From Terrimesophilobacter sp038243605 (GTDB lineage Bacteria; Actinomycetota; Actinomycetes; Actinomycetales; Microbacteriaceae): a stretch of 64,000 nucleotides of DNA. The notes below the pieces were generated by a model. It was given only the letters and a program-made list of their open reading frames with translations. It did not search any database and was not told the origin of the DNA. The translations under genes were made by a program, and so were the position numbers. Below, in pieces: positions 26,091-34,935 of the stretch. The stretch is from the NCBI GenBank assembly GCA_038243605.1, contig JBBSQX010000002.1:221721-285720 (forward strand), in the 5' to 3' direction. The stretch's first letter is position 1. Every line of letters begins with the position of its first letter.

Positions 26091-27232
26091 CAGTTGGCCT
26101 TCCTTGAGTCGATGACCATTTCTCTGAACCGGTCGAAAAGGTAGTTTGCGTCGTGGGGTCCGGCCGCAGCTTCCGGGTGATACTGAACGGAGAGTGCTGG
26201 AAGATCGAGGGCGCGCAACCCCTCGACGACATTGTCGTTGAGGTTCACGTGGCTGACTTCCACGCGTCCGAAGCCGGCAGGCGACTCGGATTCGCCGTCC
26301 AGCGGCGCGTCCACAGCGAAGCCATGGTTGTGCGCGGTGATCTCCGTGCGACCGGTAGCGAGGTCAAGTACGGGCTGGTTGATGCCTCGATGCCCAAACG
26401 GCAGTTTATAGGTGCCAAACCCAAGCGCCCGACCCAGAAGCTGGTTGCCGAAACAGATTCCGAAGAACGGAATTTTACGATTCAGAACCTTCTGAAGAAG
26501 TGCCACGTGGCGGTCGGATGCGCCGGGGTCCCCCGGTCCGTTGGAGAAAAACACGGCATCCGGTTCGAGGGCGAAGAAGTCGTCGTCAGTTGTGGATTCC
26601 GGCACCAACATCACGTCGAAGCCTCTGGCCGTCAAGTACCGCAGCGTCGATGACTTTACCCCGAGATCCAGCACAGCAACAGAGCCAATGCGCTCACCTT
26701 CCGCAGGCAGTCTGCGAAGCACCGCAGTAGAGACTGTCGCGGAGAGATTCAGACCAGTCATCTCATCGCTGCTGCGAACGTCGGCGAGTTGCTCGTCAGG
26801 ATCGCGCAGAGCGTCTGGCCCCGAAAAAATGCCCGCCCTCATCACTCCCACCGAGCGCAGCCGTCTGGTGACCGCGCGCGTATCGATGTCGCTGATGCCG
26901 ATGATGCCGTGCCGTTCAAGTTCGTCGCCGAGGCTGCCCGTTGCGCGGTAGTTAGACACCATGCGGGAAGGATCACGCACAATGAGACCAGCGACCCACA
27001 TACGGTCAGACTCCGGATCCTCGTCATTGACACCGGTGATCCCGATGTGCGGTGCTGTCATGAGCACAATTTGCCCGGCGTAGGACGGGTCAGTAATGGT
27101 CTCTTGGTACCCCGTCATTCCGGTAGAGAACACCGCTTCACCCATGGTGACGCCCAACGCACCGTACGCGAGCCCCGAAAACCGCGTTCCATCTTCCAAC
27201 ACGAGCACCGCAGAGTGCTGTTCCTTGGTCAT
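26090..27232 (-). CDS. carA: Carbamoyl phosphate synthase small chain
   Basis: Glutaminase subunit feeding ammonia to CarB. 380 residues: the CarA-specific N-terminal domain (FSTGMTGYQETITDPSY near residue 35-51) and a class I amidotransferase domain with the nucleophile Cys in FFGICFGNQLLGRALG and the His-Glu pair in SVQYHPEAAAGPHD. The Cys context reads CFGNQ rather than the commoner CLGHQ, a tolerated variation. Start ATG 27232 overlaps the stop of the PH-like gene (ATGA). Confidence 0.97.
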   Translation of the reverse strand: MTKEQHSAVLVLEDGTRFSGLAYGALGVTMGEAVFSTGMTGYQETITDPSYAGQIVLMTAPHIGITGVNDEDPESDRMWVAGLIVRDPSRMVSNYRATGSLGDELERHGIIGISDIDTRAVTRRLRSVGVMRAGIFSGPDALRDPDEQLADVRSSDEMTGLNLSATVSTAVLRRLPAEGERIGSVAVLDLGVKSSTLRYLTARGFDVMLVPESTTDDDFFALEPDAVFFSNGPGDPGASDRHVALLQKVLNRKIPFFGICFGNQLLGRALGFGTYKLPFGHRGINQPVLDLATGRTEITAHNHGFAVDAPLDGESESPAGFGRVEVSHVNLNDNVVEGLRALDLPALSVQYHPEAAAGPHDANYLFDRFREMVIDSRKAN

Positions 27233-27717
27233 GCCAACCCTTCAATCAAGTCTGCTCCAGCGTTAAGCAGCAGCTCTGGACCATCGTCCATTCGAAAATA
27301 GCTATCAAGTTCTGTCTCACCCAGTCGCCACGCGACCACAACAAGCCCACCGGGCTCCACGACTTTATCGATCGTCCACGTGCCGCGTCGTACTGCGACA
27401 ATCGAGGAACGACCAATGAAGAAAGGGTTCCGACCAGCGGGGCCCACAATGATCCCCATCGAGGTGATCGTCACGTTCGCGCGGGCTCGAAATCCGAGTC
27501 CGTGAGCGGCGACACGTTCCCATGGCTGGCCAGCCAACGTTGTTGCGACATAGAGCCCTGTGTCGGTCGTGATCACGTCGCCAGCCGATTCGGGCACATC
27601 ATCTGGCGCGACGAAAGCACCGTATTTGCGCATGCGCGCGCGCCAGCCGAAGTACATTCCCGCGACCGCGAGCACGATAACTCCGCCGATGATGACACTC
27701 GGAAGTAACCTATCCAC
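27229..27717 (-). CDS. Membrane-anchored PH-like protein of the pyr operon
   Basis: A 162-residue protein with one N-terminal membrane helix (about residues 6-24), a short basic stretch and then a soluble beta-rich domain of about 120 residues ending in EGLA. Actinobacteria commonly carry a protein of this design between pyrC and carA (Rv1382 in M. tuberculosis holds that place). The soluble part is described in the family as PH-like. It overlaps pyrC by eight bases and carA by four, so it is made with the pyrimidine enzymes, but its function is unknown; its role in UMP synthesis has not been shown as far as I know. Confidence 0.82.
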   Translation of the reverse strand: MDRLLPSVIIGGVIVLAVAGMYFGWRARMRKYGAFVAPDDVPESAGDVITTDTGLYVATTLAGQPWERVAAHGLGFRARANVTITSMGIIVGPAGRNPFFIGRSSIVAVRRGTWTIDKVVEPGGLVVVAWRLGETELDSYFRMDDGPELLLNAGADLIEGLA

Positions 27718-29053
27718 GGCGCGTCTCCTTCACTTGTGCAGCGAACCCGGCCACGCGGTCAGCATCAAGCAACTGCCCGTCGAGAACAGTTGGGTACCCG
27801 GAGTGAATGGTCGCAATGACTCGACCTGGCAAGGTCATTCCGAGATAGGGCGTGTTAGCGGATTTTCCTTGGAGGTCAATCGCACCGAAACTTCTGCTGG
27901 CGGACGGGTCCACGAGAGTGATTTCTGCTCGCACGCCGTGCGCGATACCGTGGGCGTAACCTTTGAGTCGACCAATGGATGCTGGCGCACTCGACAGAAG
28001 GCGAGCGACATCCGACCATTCGATGCGCCCGTTATCGATGAGCGATGCCTGAACAACTGACAGCGCCGATTCCAGCCCGACCATTCCGAAAGCGGCTTCT
28101 GCCCATGCGCAGTCCTTGCCCTCCACTGGATGCGGTGCATGGTCGGTCGCAATAATGTCAATCGTGCCATCCGCAACACCATCGCGCAGGGCCTCAACAT
28201 CTTCATTGCGCCGCAGCGGCGGGTTCACTTTGAATCTTGCGTCATAGGTTCGCGCACGTTCCTCCGTGAGCATCAGGTGATGGGGCGTGACTTCTGCTGT
28301 GACCTGAATGCCCCGCGCCTTGGCCCAGCGCACCACATCCACAGAGCCTGCCGTGGAGAGGTGACAGATGTGTAACCTCGCGCCCACGTGGTGGGCGAGC
28401 AGAACGTCTCTCGCAATGATGGCTTCCTCTGCAACAGCCGGCCAGCCCTCAAGGCCCAGTTCGCTGCTAAGGGCACCCTCGTTGAGCTGGGCGCCTTCCG
28501 TCAACCGAGGCTCTTGTGCATGCTGCGCGACCACACCGTCAAACGTTGTGACGTACTCGAGTGCACGGCGCATCAGCAGAGCATCTGATACACACTTTCC
28601 GTCATCAGAAAAGACCCGCACTTTGGCGCGAGACCGCGCCATCGCGCCGATCTCTGCAAGTCGAGTTCCACCAAGTCCGATCGTCACGGCCCCAACGGGG
28701 CGCACCGTAACGTATCCCGCATCGTCACCAAGCGCCTGCACCTGCTCCACGACGCCAGCGGTGTCTGCCACTGGAGACGTATTCGCCATTGCGTGCACGG
28801 CCGTGAACCCACCGATAGCGGCGGCGCGTGAGCCGGTGAGCACGGTCTCACTGTGTTCACCACCCGGTTCGCGCAGGTGAGCGTGAAGGTCAACCAAGCC
28901 AGGAAGTGCAAGGAGACCCGCGGCATCAATTACTGTGCCGTTGGCGCCGGAGAGCCCTGTTCCTATCTCGGCGACGATTCCGTCGGCCACGAGAATGTCT
29001 TTCGTCGTGCCATCCAGCATTGTCGCGCCGCGGATCAACGTGGTCATTGTCAT
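27710..29053 (-). CDS. pyrC: Dihydroorotase (type I)
   Basis: Cyclises carbamoyl aspartate to dihydroorotate. 447 residues of the amidohydrolase superfamily: zinc ligands in LVDLHAHLREPG, later His residues near HICHLSTAG, and the catalytic Asp in IIATDHAPHP. The start ATG 29053 overlaps the pyrB stop as ATGA; a second ATG two codons later (29047) is possible. Confidence 0.97.
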   Translation of the reverse strand: MTMTTLIRGATMLDGTTKDILVADGIVAEIGTGLSGANGTVIDAAGLLALPGLVDLHAHLREPGGEHSETVLTGSRAAAIGGFTAVHAMANTSPVADTAGVVEQVQALGDDAGYVTVRPVGAVTIGLGGTRLAEIGAMARSRAKVRVFSDDGKCVSDALLMRRALEYVTTFDGVVAQHAQEPRLTEGAQLNEGALSSELGLEGWPAVAEEAIIARDVLLAHHVGARLHICHLSTAGSVDVVRWAKARGIQVTAEVTPHHLMLTEERARTYDARFKVNPPLRRNEDVEALRDGVADGTIDIIATDHAPHPVEGKDCAWAEAAFGMVGLESALSVVQASLIDNGRIEWSDVARLLSSAPASIGRLKGYAHGIAHGVRAEITLVDPSASRSFGAIDLQGKSANTPYLGMTLPGRVIATIHSGYPTVLDGQLLDADRVAGFAAQVKETRRG

Positions 29054-30003
29054 GACGTCACCGTTCCTGTTCCCGACAGCAGAAGGTAGAGCACAGCCAT
29101 GCGCACTGACACCCCATTCGCCACCTGCTCTCGAATCGTTGATTGTGCTGAGTCAGCGGCACCCGCCGAAATTTCTAGTCCGCGATTCATCGGTCCAGGG
29201 TGCATGACCATGCTCGAGGGGGGAAGCTTCGCCAACCGCTCATCATCGAACCCCCACCGCCTCGCGTACTCCCGCTCGTTCGGAAAAAATGCTTCCTGCA
29301 TCCGCTCTGCCTGAATGCGCAGCATCATCACCGCGTCGGGTTCTGCCGCCAGCGCGTGGTCAAGGTCGTAATCGACTGTCACCGGCCAGTCGTTGATTCC
29401 GACGGGGAGCAGAGTCGCGGGGGCCACGAGACTTACGCTCGCGCCCAGCGTCGTGAGAAGCCAAATGTTCGATCTGGCGACGCGGGAATGAAGGATGTCT
29501 CCCACGATCGTCACGCTGCAGCCATCGAGACCTTTGGTTCGAGCGGCATCGCCGTGAAGCCTTCGGCGAATCGTGAACGCATCAATGAGCGCCTGAGTCG
29601 GATGCTCGTGGGTGCCATCCCCCGCGTTCACAATTCCGGCATCAATCCAACCGCTGCGTGCAAGAACATCGGGTGCCCCCGAGGCCGAGTGCCGCACGAT
29701 CACGGCATCCGCCCTCATCGCTGCGAGGGTTTGCGCGGTGTCTTTGAGGCTTTCACCCTTCGACACACTCGAACCTTTTGCACTGAAATTGATGACATCA
29801 GCGCTCAACCGTTTTGCCGCGACCTCGAACGACACTCGTGTTCGCGTCGAGTCTTCGTAGAAGAGGTTGATGATGGTTTTGCCGCGCAACGCGGGAAGCT
29901 TGGGAACTTCACGACCGGAAACCTCTGCCATATCTTCGGCAACGTCGAGAATCGTGATGGCCTCATCGCGGCTCAATGACTTCGTGCTGAGTAGATGCCT
30001 CAC
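29050..30003 (-). CDS. pyrB: Aspartate carbamoyltransferase catalytic chain
   Basis: Condenses carbamoyl phosphate with aspartate. 317 residues; the carbamoyl phosphate site is DSTRTRVSFE, with SVSKGES, the HPTQALIDAFTI loop and the C-terminal HPGPMNRGLEIS aspartate site. No pyrI partner is present, as usual in actinobacteria. GTG start overlapping the pyrR stop (GTGA). Confidence 0.97.
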   Translation of the reverse strand: MRHLLSTKSLSRDEAITILDVAEDMAEVSGREVPKLPALRGKTIINLFYEDSTRTRVSFEVAAKRLSADVINFSAKGSSVSKGESLKDTAQTLAAMRADAVIVRHSASGAPDVLARSGWIDAGIVNAGDGTHEHPTQALIDAFTIRRRLHGDAARTKGLDGCSVTIVGDILHSRVARSNIWLLTTLGASVSLVAPATLLPVGINDWPVTVDYDLDHALAAEPDAVMMLRIQAERMQEAFFPNEREYARRWGFDDERLAKLPPSSMVMHPGPMNRGLEISAGAADSAQSTIREQVANGVSVRMAVLYLLLSGTGTVTS

Positions 30004-30530
30004 TGTTCGATCGTCACCTCCTCGACGCCATCGATCTCCTTGAGGCGCACGTTGATGCGCTCAGAGAGAGAGCTTGGAAGGTTCTTGCCCACAAAGTCGG
30101 CCCTAATCGGCAGCTCACGATGCCCACGATCAACGAGTACGGCGAGGCGCACGACGCGGGGGCGCCCAAGATCGACCATGGCATCCAAGGCTGCACGGAT
30201 GGTTCGGCCGGAGTACAGCACGTCGTCGACGAGAACCACGGTTTTTCCGTCAATCCCTCCAGAAGGGATGCGCGTGGGGCTCGGCGTGCGGGTCACATTC
30301 TTCGCAAGATCGTCTCTGTACATCGTGATGTCGAGTGTTCCTACCGTGCCGCTGCCTGGTTCAATCGATTCCAGGATCGCGCCGATGCGCTCAGCTAAAA
30401 AGACACCTCGAGTGGGAATACCGAGAATGATCAGATCGGAGCCACCCCGGTTAGATTCGAGGATCTCATGCGAAATGCGCGTCAGCGCACGTGAGATATC
30501 AGAGGGCTGCAAAACGGTTCGTGCAGTCAT
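30000..30530 (-). CDS. pyrR: PyrR bifunctional regulator / uracil phosphoribosyltransferase
   Basis: RNA-binding repressor of the pyr operon that senses UMP, with weak uracil phosphoribosyltransferase activity. 176 residues with the type I PRTase motif TVVLVDDVLYSGRTIRAALDA (PRPP loop) and the N-terminal ISHEILESNRG. It is the first gene of the pyrimidine cluster. AAGGAGGT lies four bases before ATG 30530, and that ribosome site forms part of a PyrR-binding hairpin in its own leader (30535-30570), pointing to translational self-control of the whole coupled operon. Confidence 0.96.
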   Translation of the reverse strand: MTARTVLQPSDISRALTRISHEILESNRGGSDLIILGIPTRGVFLAERIGAILESIEPGSGTVGTLDITMYRDDLAKNVTRTPSPTRIPSGGIDGKTVVLVDDVLYSGRTIRAALDAMVDLGRPRVVRLAVLVDRGHRELPIRADFVGKNLPSSLSERINVRLKEIDGVEEVTIEQ

Positions 30531-30534
30531 TCTG

Positions 30535-30570
30535 ACCTCCTTCCCCGCCTCTCTGGACGGATATTAAAGG
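30535..30570 (-). promoter_or_regulatory. PyrR-binding RNA hairpin in the pyrR leader
   Basis: On the transcribed strand, the loop UCCAGAGAGG (30557-30548) is closed by CCG/CGG (30560-30558 with 30547-30545). After an internal loop (UAAUAU opposite GG) comes a lower stem CCUU/AAGG (30570-30567 with 30542-30539). The loop and flanks match the PyrR binding-loop consensus known from Bacillus (CCAGAGAGGC with a CUUUAA 5' flank). The lower stem pairs the first half of the pyrR Shine-Dalgarno AAGGAGGU, so bound PyrR would block ribosome entry. This fits the translational repression described for mycobacterial pyr operons; there is no terminator between it and pyrR. Confidence 0.85.
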
Positions 30571-30585
30571 ATGTCTATTTGTCCC

Positions 30586-30591
30586 ACTATA
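30586..30591 (-). promoter_or_regulatory. Candidate -10 element of the pyr operon promoter
   Basis: TATAGT on the minus strand, 56 bases before the pyrR start, in the context GGTTATAGTGGG. A start about seven bases downstream would give a leader near 50 nt that begins just before the PyrR hairpin. The -35 region (TGAACC around 30609-30614) is weak, so the assignment is tentative. Confidence 0.4.
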
Positions 30592-30592
30592 A

Positions 30593-30626
30593 CCCCGGAA
30601 CGGCCAAAGGTTCACGTTCCTTCGGG
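30593..30626 (-). terminator. Hairpin after nusB, candidate terminator without U tract
   Basis: CCCGAAGGAACG and CGTTCCGGGG form a stem (GGAACG/CGTTCC plus CCC/GGG, with a GAA bulge) around a 12-base loop, 17 bases after the nusB stop. No run of T follows. It lies just upstream of the pyr -10 and may end the ribosomal/shikimate transcript in the U-less manner proposed for actinobacteria, but this is inference. Confidence 0.35.
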
Positions 30627-30642
30627 CATGACGAGCAGCCAA

Positions 30643-31077
30643 TCAAGCGGTCGGAGGTTTCTGCGTTGTTGTCACGTGGGCGATGCGCCCAAGCAAACCA
30701 TTGACAAACCCAGCCGAATCTTCTGTGCTGTACAGCCGCGCTGCATCAACGGCCTCGGAAATGGCGACACCATCCGGAATTTCTGGGTTGAACGCCAACT
30801 CCCAAATGCCGATGCGAACAATCGCCCTGTCGAGGGCTGGCATCCGGTTAATCGTCCACCCTTGCGCGTACGTTTCGATGTACTCGTCGATCTCGGATTG
30901 GTGATCATCGACACCCACCGCGATCATTCGGGCATACTCCCACGATGCCATCCGGCTCGGCTCGGATTCGGCCCGCAACGCTTCGGTGGCGACAGCATCC
31001 GCGATAGTTCCCGACCGCAGGTCTGCGCCATATAACAAGTCGAGGGCGCGCTTACGTGCCTTAGTACGTGCACTCAT
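30643..31077 (-). CDS. nusB: Transcription antitermination factor NusB
   Basis: Part of the NusB-NusE antitermination complex on rRNA transcripts. 144 residues: the N-terminal RTKARKRALDLLYGADLR, the central Ile/Leu helices, and the C-terminal PEIPDGVAISEAVDAARLYSTEDSAGFVNGLLGRIA, all family hallmarks. It lies 14 bases after efp, the common efp-nusB order, and ends just before the pyr promoter region. Confidence 0.96.
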   Translation of the reverse strand: MSARTKARKRALDLLYGADLRSGTIADAVATEALRAESEPSRMASWEYARMIAVGVDDHQSEIDEYIETYAQGWTINRMPALDRAIVRIGIWELAFNPEIPDGVAISEAVDAARLYSTEDSAGFVNGLLGRIAHVTTTQKPPTA

Positions 31078-31091
31078 ATCAGCTGCCGGCC

Positions 31092-31655
31092 TCAGTCGTT
31101 GACGCGGCTAAGGTATTCACCGGTGCGGGTGTCAACTTTGACTTTTACTCCCTCGCCGAGAAAGAGCGGAACCTGAATATGGTGGCCAGTTTCGACTGTT
31201 GCTGGTTTAGTTCCACCCGTCGAGCGGTCCCCCTGCAGTCCTGGCTCCGTGTGCGTGATCTCCAAGACGACGGACGCCGGAAGTTCAACGTAGAGAGGCT
31301 CACCGTTGTGCAGCGCAATGGTTGCATTCTGATTCTCCAGCATGAACTTGGGGGCGTCACCCACCTGCTCTTCACTCAACGTGATCTGGTCGAAATCGTT
31401 CACGTCCATGAACACGTAGCCATCAACATCCTTGTACAGATACTGAAACTCGGACCGATCAACTGTCTCGATCTCGATCTTTGCACCGGCATTGAACGTG
31501 CGATCGACAGTCTTTCCTGAGCGCACGTTCTTCACCTTCGTGCGAACGAATGCGCCACCCTTGCCGGGCTTGACGTGCTGGAATTCGACAACAGTCCACA
31601 AACCGCCGTCCATGTTCAGAACAACGCCGTTACGAATATCTGCAGTAGAAGCCAT
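31092..31655 (-). CDS. efp: Translation elongation factor P
   Basis: Relieves ribosome stalling at polyproline. 187 residues in three beta-barrel domains; the N-terminal loop that reaches the peptidyl transferase centre reads KPGKGGAFVR with its lysine conserved, and domain III ends in GEGVKVKVDTRTGEYLSRV. It lies between aroQ and nusB. No EF-P lysine-modifying enzyme is visible in the window. Confidence 0.97.
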   Translation of the reverse strand: MASTADIRNGVVLNMDGGLWTVVEFQHVKPGKGGAFVRTKVKNVRSGKTVDRTFNAGAKIEIETVDRSEFQYLYKDVDGYVFMDVNDFDQITLSEEQVGDAPKFMLENQNATIALHNGEPLYVELPASVVLEITHTEPGLQGDRSTGGTKPATVETGHHIQVPLFLGEGVKVKVDTRTGEYLSRVND

Positions 31656-31672
31656 GCCTCAAGTTTATGGGG

Positions 31673-32110
31673 TCACGACGCGCGTCGAAGCACCAGCTCC
31701 AGAGCGAGCAAATACGAGTCAAAGCCGAAGCCCGCAATGACGCCGGTAGCAACGCCCGAAATAACGCTCGTGTGGCGAAACTCTTCTCTCGCATAGGGGT
31801 TTGAAATGTGGACTTCCACGAGGAGCAGACCTGCCTCGGTCACGAGCGCGGCAGCATCCCGCAAAGCATACGAGTAGTGGGTAAATGCTGCAGGGTTCAG
31901 GATCACGTGTGTGGCAGAGTCGACAGCTTCATGAATCCACCCAATGAGTTCAGCCTCACTGTCGGTCTGTCGCAGCTCGATCTCGGTACCAGCAGCAGCC
32001 TGAACGAGTTGATCCCGCAGATCATTTTCACCAAGCGAACCGTACACTTCGGGTTGCCTACTGCCCAGCCGCCCAAGGTTTGGTCCATTGAGTACAAGCA
32101 CGCGCGTCAT
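31673..32110 (-). CDS. aroQ: Type II 3-dehydroquinate dehydratase
   Basis: Dehydrates 3-dehydroquinate in the shikimate pathway. 145 residues of the type II (dodecameric) family: LNGPNLGRLGSRQPEVYG with the catalytic Tyr and Arg region, NPAAFTHYSYALRDA with the catalytic His context and VEVHISNPYAREEFRHTSVIS. ATG 32110 gives the family N-terminus MTRVLVLNGPNLG and lies ten bases after the aroB stop; a longer reading upstream enters aroB. Confidence 0.96.
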   Translation of the reverse strand: MTRVLVLNGPNLGRLGSRQPEVYGSLGENDLRDQLVQAAAGTEIELRQTDSEAELIGWIHEAVDSATHVILNPAAFTHYSYALRDAAALVTEAGLLLVEVHISNPYAREEFRHTSVISGVATGVIAGFGFDSYLLALELVLRRAS

Positions 32111-32120
32111 GGGAACAACT

Positions 32121-33188
32121 CTAACTGCCCACTTCTTGCCACGCCGCAAACAGAAGAGATTCATCGGGGCCAGTGAGGATCGTCGGCCTCGCCACGTCAT
32201 CAAGAATCACGAAGCGCAGAAGATCACCGCGAGCCTTTTTGTCTCGCTTCATCACGCTCATGAGCGTCTTCCAACGACCGAGCGGATAAGTGATGGGCAA
32301 ACCGATTGAGGTGAGGATGTTGCGGTGCCGATCAACAACCTCATCACTCAGCCGACCTGCCAGCCTCGCAAGCTCGGCGGCGTACATCATTCCGACAGAG
32401 ACGGCCGCTCCGTGACGCCATTTGTAGCGCTCAGAGAATTCGATAGCGTGCCCAAGAGTGTGCCCGTAGTTCAAGAACTCCCGCTCACCGGCCTCCCGAA
32501 AGTCATTGCCGACCACTCGCGTTTTGACCCCAATGGAAAGCTCAACAAGTTCACGGAACTCGTCAGAATCAACGTTGGTAGCTGCTTCAACATCGCGTTC
32601 AATGATGTCGAGAATCTTGGGCTCCGCGATAAATCCACACTTTACGATTTCACCGAACCCCGCGAGGAACTCCATGCGAGCTAGGCCAGCAAGAATGTTC
32701 AAGTCCGCAACCACAGCGGTCGGTGAATAGAAAGTTCCGACTAGGTTCTTACCCTCGGAGGTATTGAGACCAGTCTTTCCACCGATTGCGGCATCGACCA
32801 TCCCGAGAACCGTCGTCGGAACCTGAATCAGTTTGACCCCGCGCATCCACGTCGACGCCACGAACCCGGCTAAGTCTGTCGCGGCGCCACCACCAAATCC
32901 GATAATGGCATCCGACCTGGTGAAGTTTGCCGTGCCGAGAATCTGCCAACAAAACGCTGCTACCTCGACGCGTTTGGCATCGTCACCGTCAGGGATCTCG
33001 GCAAGAAGCACCTGGTAGTTTTCCGAAAGCGTCGCGCGAAGCTCCCCCGCGAGATTTGATAGCGAAGGCTGGTGAATGATGAGCACCTGTTTAACGTCAG
33101 ACCCTACGAGTTCAGGGATACCGGCGAAAGTGCCTCGTCCCACATGAACGTCATATGGCTCGCTCACCGGAACCGTCATTATGGTCAT
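32121..33188 (-). CDS. aroB: 3-dehydroquinate synthase
   Basis: Converts DAHP to 3-dehydroquinate using NAD and a divalent metal. 355 residues: the NAD loop GFGGGAATDLAGFVAS, PTTVLGMVDAAIGGKTGLN, and metal ligands Glu in GFGEIVKCGF, His in LNYGHTLGHAIE and a later His in WRHGAAVSVGM. ATG 33188 overlaps the aroK stop (ATGA), so aroC, aroK and aroB are coupled. Confidence 0.97.
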   Translation of the reverse strand: MTIMTVPVSEPYDVHVGRGTFAGIPELVGSDVKQVLIIHQPSLSNLAGELRATLSENYQVLLAEIPDGDDAKRVEVAAFCWQILGTANFTRSDAIIGFGGGAATDLAGFVASTWMRGVKLIQVPTTVLGMVDAAIGGKTGLNTSEGKNLVGTFYSPTAVVADLNILAGLARMEFLAGFGEIVKCGFIAEPKILDIIERDVEAATNVDSDEFRELVELSIGVKTRVVGNDFREAGEREFLNYGHTLGHAIEFSERYKWRHGAAVSVGMMYAAELARLAGRLSDEVVDRHRNILTSIGLPITYPLGRWKTLMSVMKRDKKARGDLLRFVILDDVARPTILTGPDESLLFAAWQEVGS

Positions 33189-33697
33189 TCGTTACCCTCC
33201 TGCTGTATCCACTCTGCAAGCTCATGTGCAATCGAACCAGCAGACCGATGCGTACTATCGACTGTTTTTGTGGCCAAACGCTCGTATATCGCTCGGCGAT
33301 CGTCCATGATCTTTTGCCAGGAATCGATGCCATCACGAAGAAGTGGTCTCGTTGGTGTGCGGATGCGATTGCGCACGGCATCCGCAGAAACTGTGATGTA
33401 TGCCACTCTGGCCGTCGCAAGGTCCTTCTGGGTATCTTCGTCGATCACTGCTCCACCGCCCACGGCCACCACGCACTTCTCCATCAATGCCTTTTGAACC
33501 TCGCTGCGTTCAAACTCCCTGAATACTTGCTCGCCGCGTTCGGCAAAAATAGACGTGATAGCTCCGTGCCGCTTCACAATTCGCCGATCAGTATCGACAA
33601 ACGGCACGCTCAGCAGACGCGCGGTCAGTCGCCCTACGACACTTTTTCCTGCGCCTGGTGGGCCGATGACCACTAGGCGCGGAATCGACGCGTTCAT
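33185..33697 (-). CDS. aroK: Shikimate kinase
   Basis: Phosphorylates shikimate at O3. 170 residues with the P-loop VVIGPPGAGKSVVGR, the Asp pair FVDTDRRIVKRHG, GGGAVIDE for substrate binding and an Arg-rich lid near RIRTPTRPLLRDG. ATG 33697 overlaps the aroC stop (ATGA) and gives the normal short N-terminus; the frame stays open far upstream but that part overlaps aroC in another frame. Confidence 0.96.
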   Translation of the reverse strand: MNASIPRLVVIGPPGAGKSVVGRLTARLLSVPFVDTDRRIVKRHGAITSIFAERGEQVFREFERSEVQKALMEKCVVAVGGGAVIDEDTQKDLATARVAYITVSADAVRNRIRTPTRPLLRDGIDSWQKIMDDRRAIYERLATKTVDSTHRSAGSIAHELAEWIQQEGNE

Positions 33698-34917
33698 TCC
33701 CGTGGTGCTCGATTCGCGCGGGAACCAGTGGTCGATGTTCTTAGGTTCTCGGGGATAGCGGCGAGATACTCTTCGAGGTTTCTGCGGGTCTCCTGCACAC
33801 TGTCTCCGCCAAACTTTTCGAGCATCGAGTTCGCGAGCACGAGCGCCACCATCGCCTCGGCCACCACCCCGGCCGCAGGAACAGCGCACACGTCAGACCG
33901 CTGGTGGTGAGCTTCTGCTGCGCCACCAGTGGCAACATCCACCGTGTGCAGCGCGTGCGGAACGGTAGAGATAGGTTTCATCGCGGCGCTGACACGCAAT
34001 ACCGTCCCCGTGCTCATTCCACCTTCCGTGCCACCCGCCCGATCAGTGTGTCGAGTGATGCCATCTTCTGTCGCGAAAAGTTCATCGTGCGCACTCGAAC
34101 CGCGTCGCGCCGCCGTTCGAAAACCGTCACCAATCTCAACTCCCTTGATGGCTTGGATACCCATGAGCGCCGCGGCGAGTTGTGAATCGAGCCGGCGGTC
34201 CCAGTGTGCGTACGACCCGAGTCCAGGCGGAAGACCGTATGCCAGCACTTCCACAACGCCACCCAGAGTGTCGCCATCCTTTTGAGCGGAATCGACCTCT
34301 ACGACCATGAGCGCGCTCGTGGTCGGATGTGTGCAGCGCAGCGGGTCACCATCGAGGCGAACGACATCATCCTGGCTAGGCAACGGGGTTCCCTCTGGCA
34401 CGCGAATGGTTCCGATCGAGACCGTGTGGCTCACCAGCAGAACTCCGAGTTCACGGAGAAAGGCCCGCGCGAGTGCGCCGAGCGCTACTCGTGCTGCGGT
34501 TTCTCGAGCACTGGCGCGCTCAAGAACATTACGCGCCTCGTCAAACCCATACTTTTGCATACCGACAAGGTCAGCGTGCCCTGGGCGCGGGCGTGTGAGC
34601 GGCGCTCCTCGGCCTTTTGGCAACGACTCGAGGTCGACTGGATCCACGCTCATCACATCGACCCAGCGTGGCCACTCAGTATTGCCGATCCGGAGAGAAA
34701 TCGGGCCGCCCGTCGTCAATCCGAAACGCACGCCGCTGGAAACATCAAGTTCGTCTTCTTCGAACTTCTGTCGTGCGCCCCGACCATATCCGAGCTTTCG
34801 GCGGGCAAGATCAACCCGAATATCGCCCATGGTCACAGGGACGCCGGCGGGCAAGCCTTCAATGATGGCGACCAATTCTGGCCCGTGCGATTCCCCTGCA
34901 GTGAGCCAACGAAGCAT
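33694..34917 (-). CDS. aroC: Chorismate synthase
   Basis: FMN-dependent formation of chorismate from EPSP, the branch point to tryptophan and other aromatics. 407 residues; the signatures GESHGPELVAIIEGLPAG near the start, RPRPGHADLVGMQKYG and ASARETAARVALGALAR, and the C-terminal RSDVCAVPAAGVVAEAM are all present. It follows aroE by 18 bases. aroA and aroG are not in the window. Confidence 0.97.
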   Translation of the reverse strand: MLRWLTAGESHGPELVAIIEGLPAGVPVTMGDIRVDLARRKLGYGRGARQKFEEDELDVSSGVRFGLTTGGPISLRIGNTEWPRWVDVMSVDPVDLESLPKGRGAPLTRPRPGHADLVGMQKYGFDEARNVLERASARETAARVALGALARAFLRELGVLLVSHTVSIGTIRVPEGTPLPSQDDVVRLDGDPLRCTHPTTSALMVVEVDSAQKDGDTLGGVVEVLAYGLPPGLGSYAHWDRRLDSQLAAALMGIQAIKGVEIGDGFRTAARRGSSAHDELFATEDGITRHTDRAGGTEGGMSTGTVLRVSAAMKPISTVPHALHTVDVATGGAAEAHHQRSDVCAVPAAGVVAEAMVALVLANSMLEKFGGDSVQETRRNLEEYLAAIPENLRTSTTGSRANRAPRE

Positions 34918-34935
34918 GCTGCCATCATCCCACGA

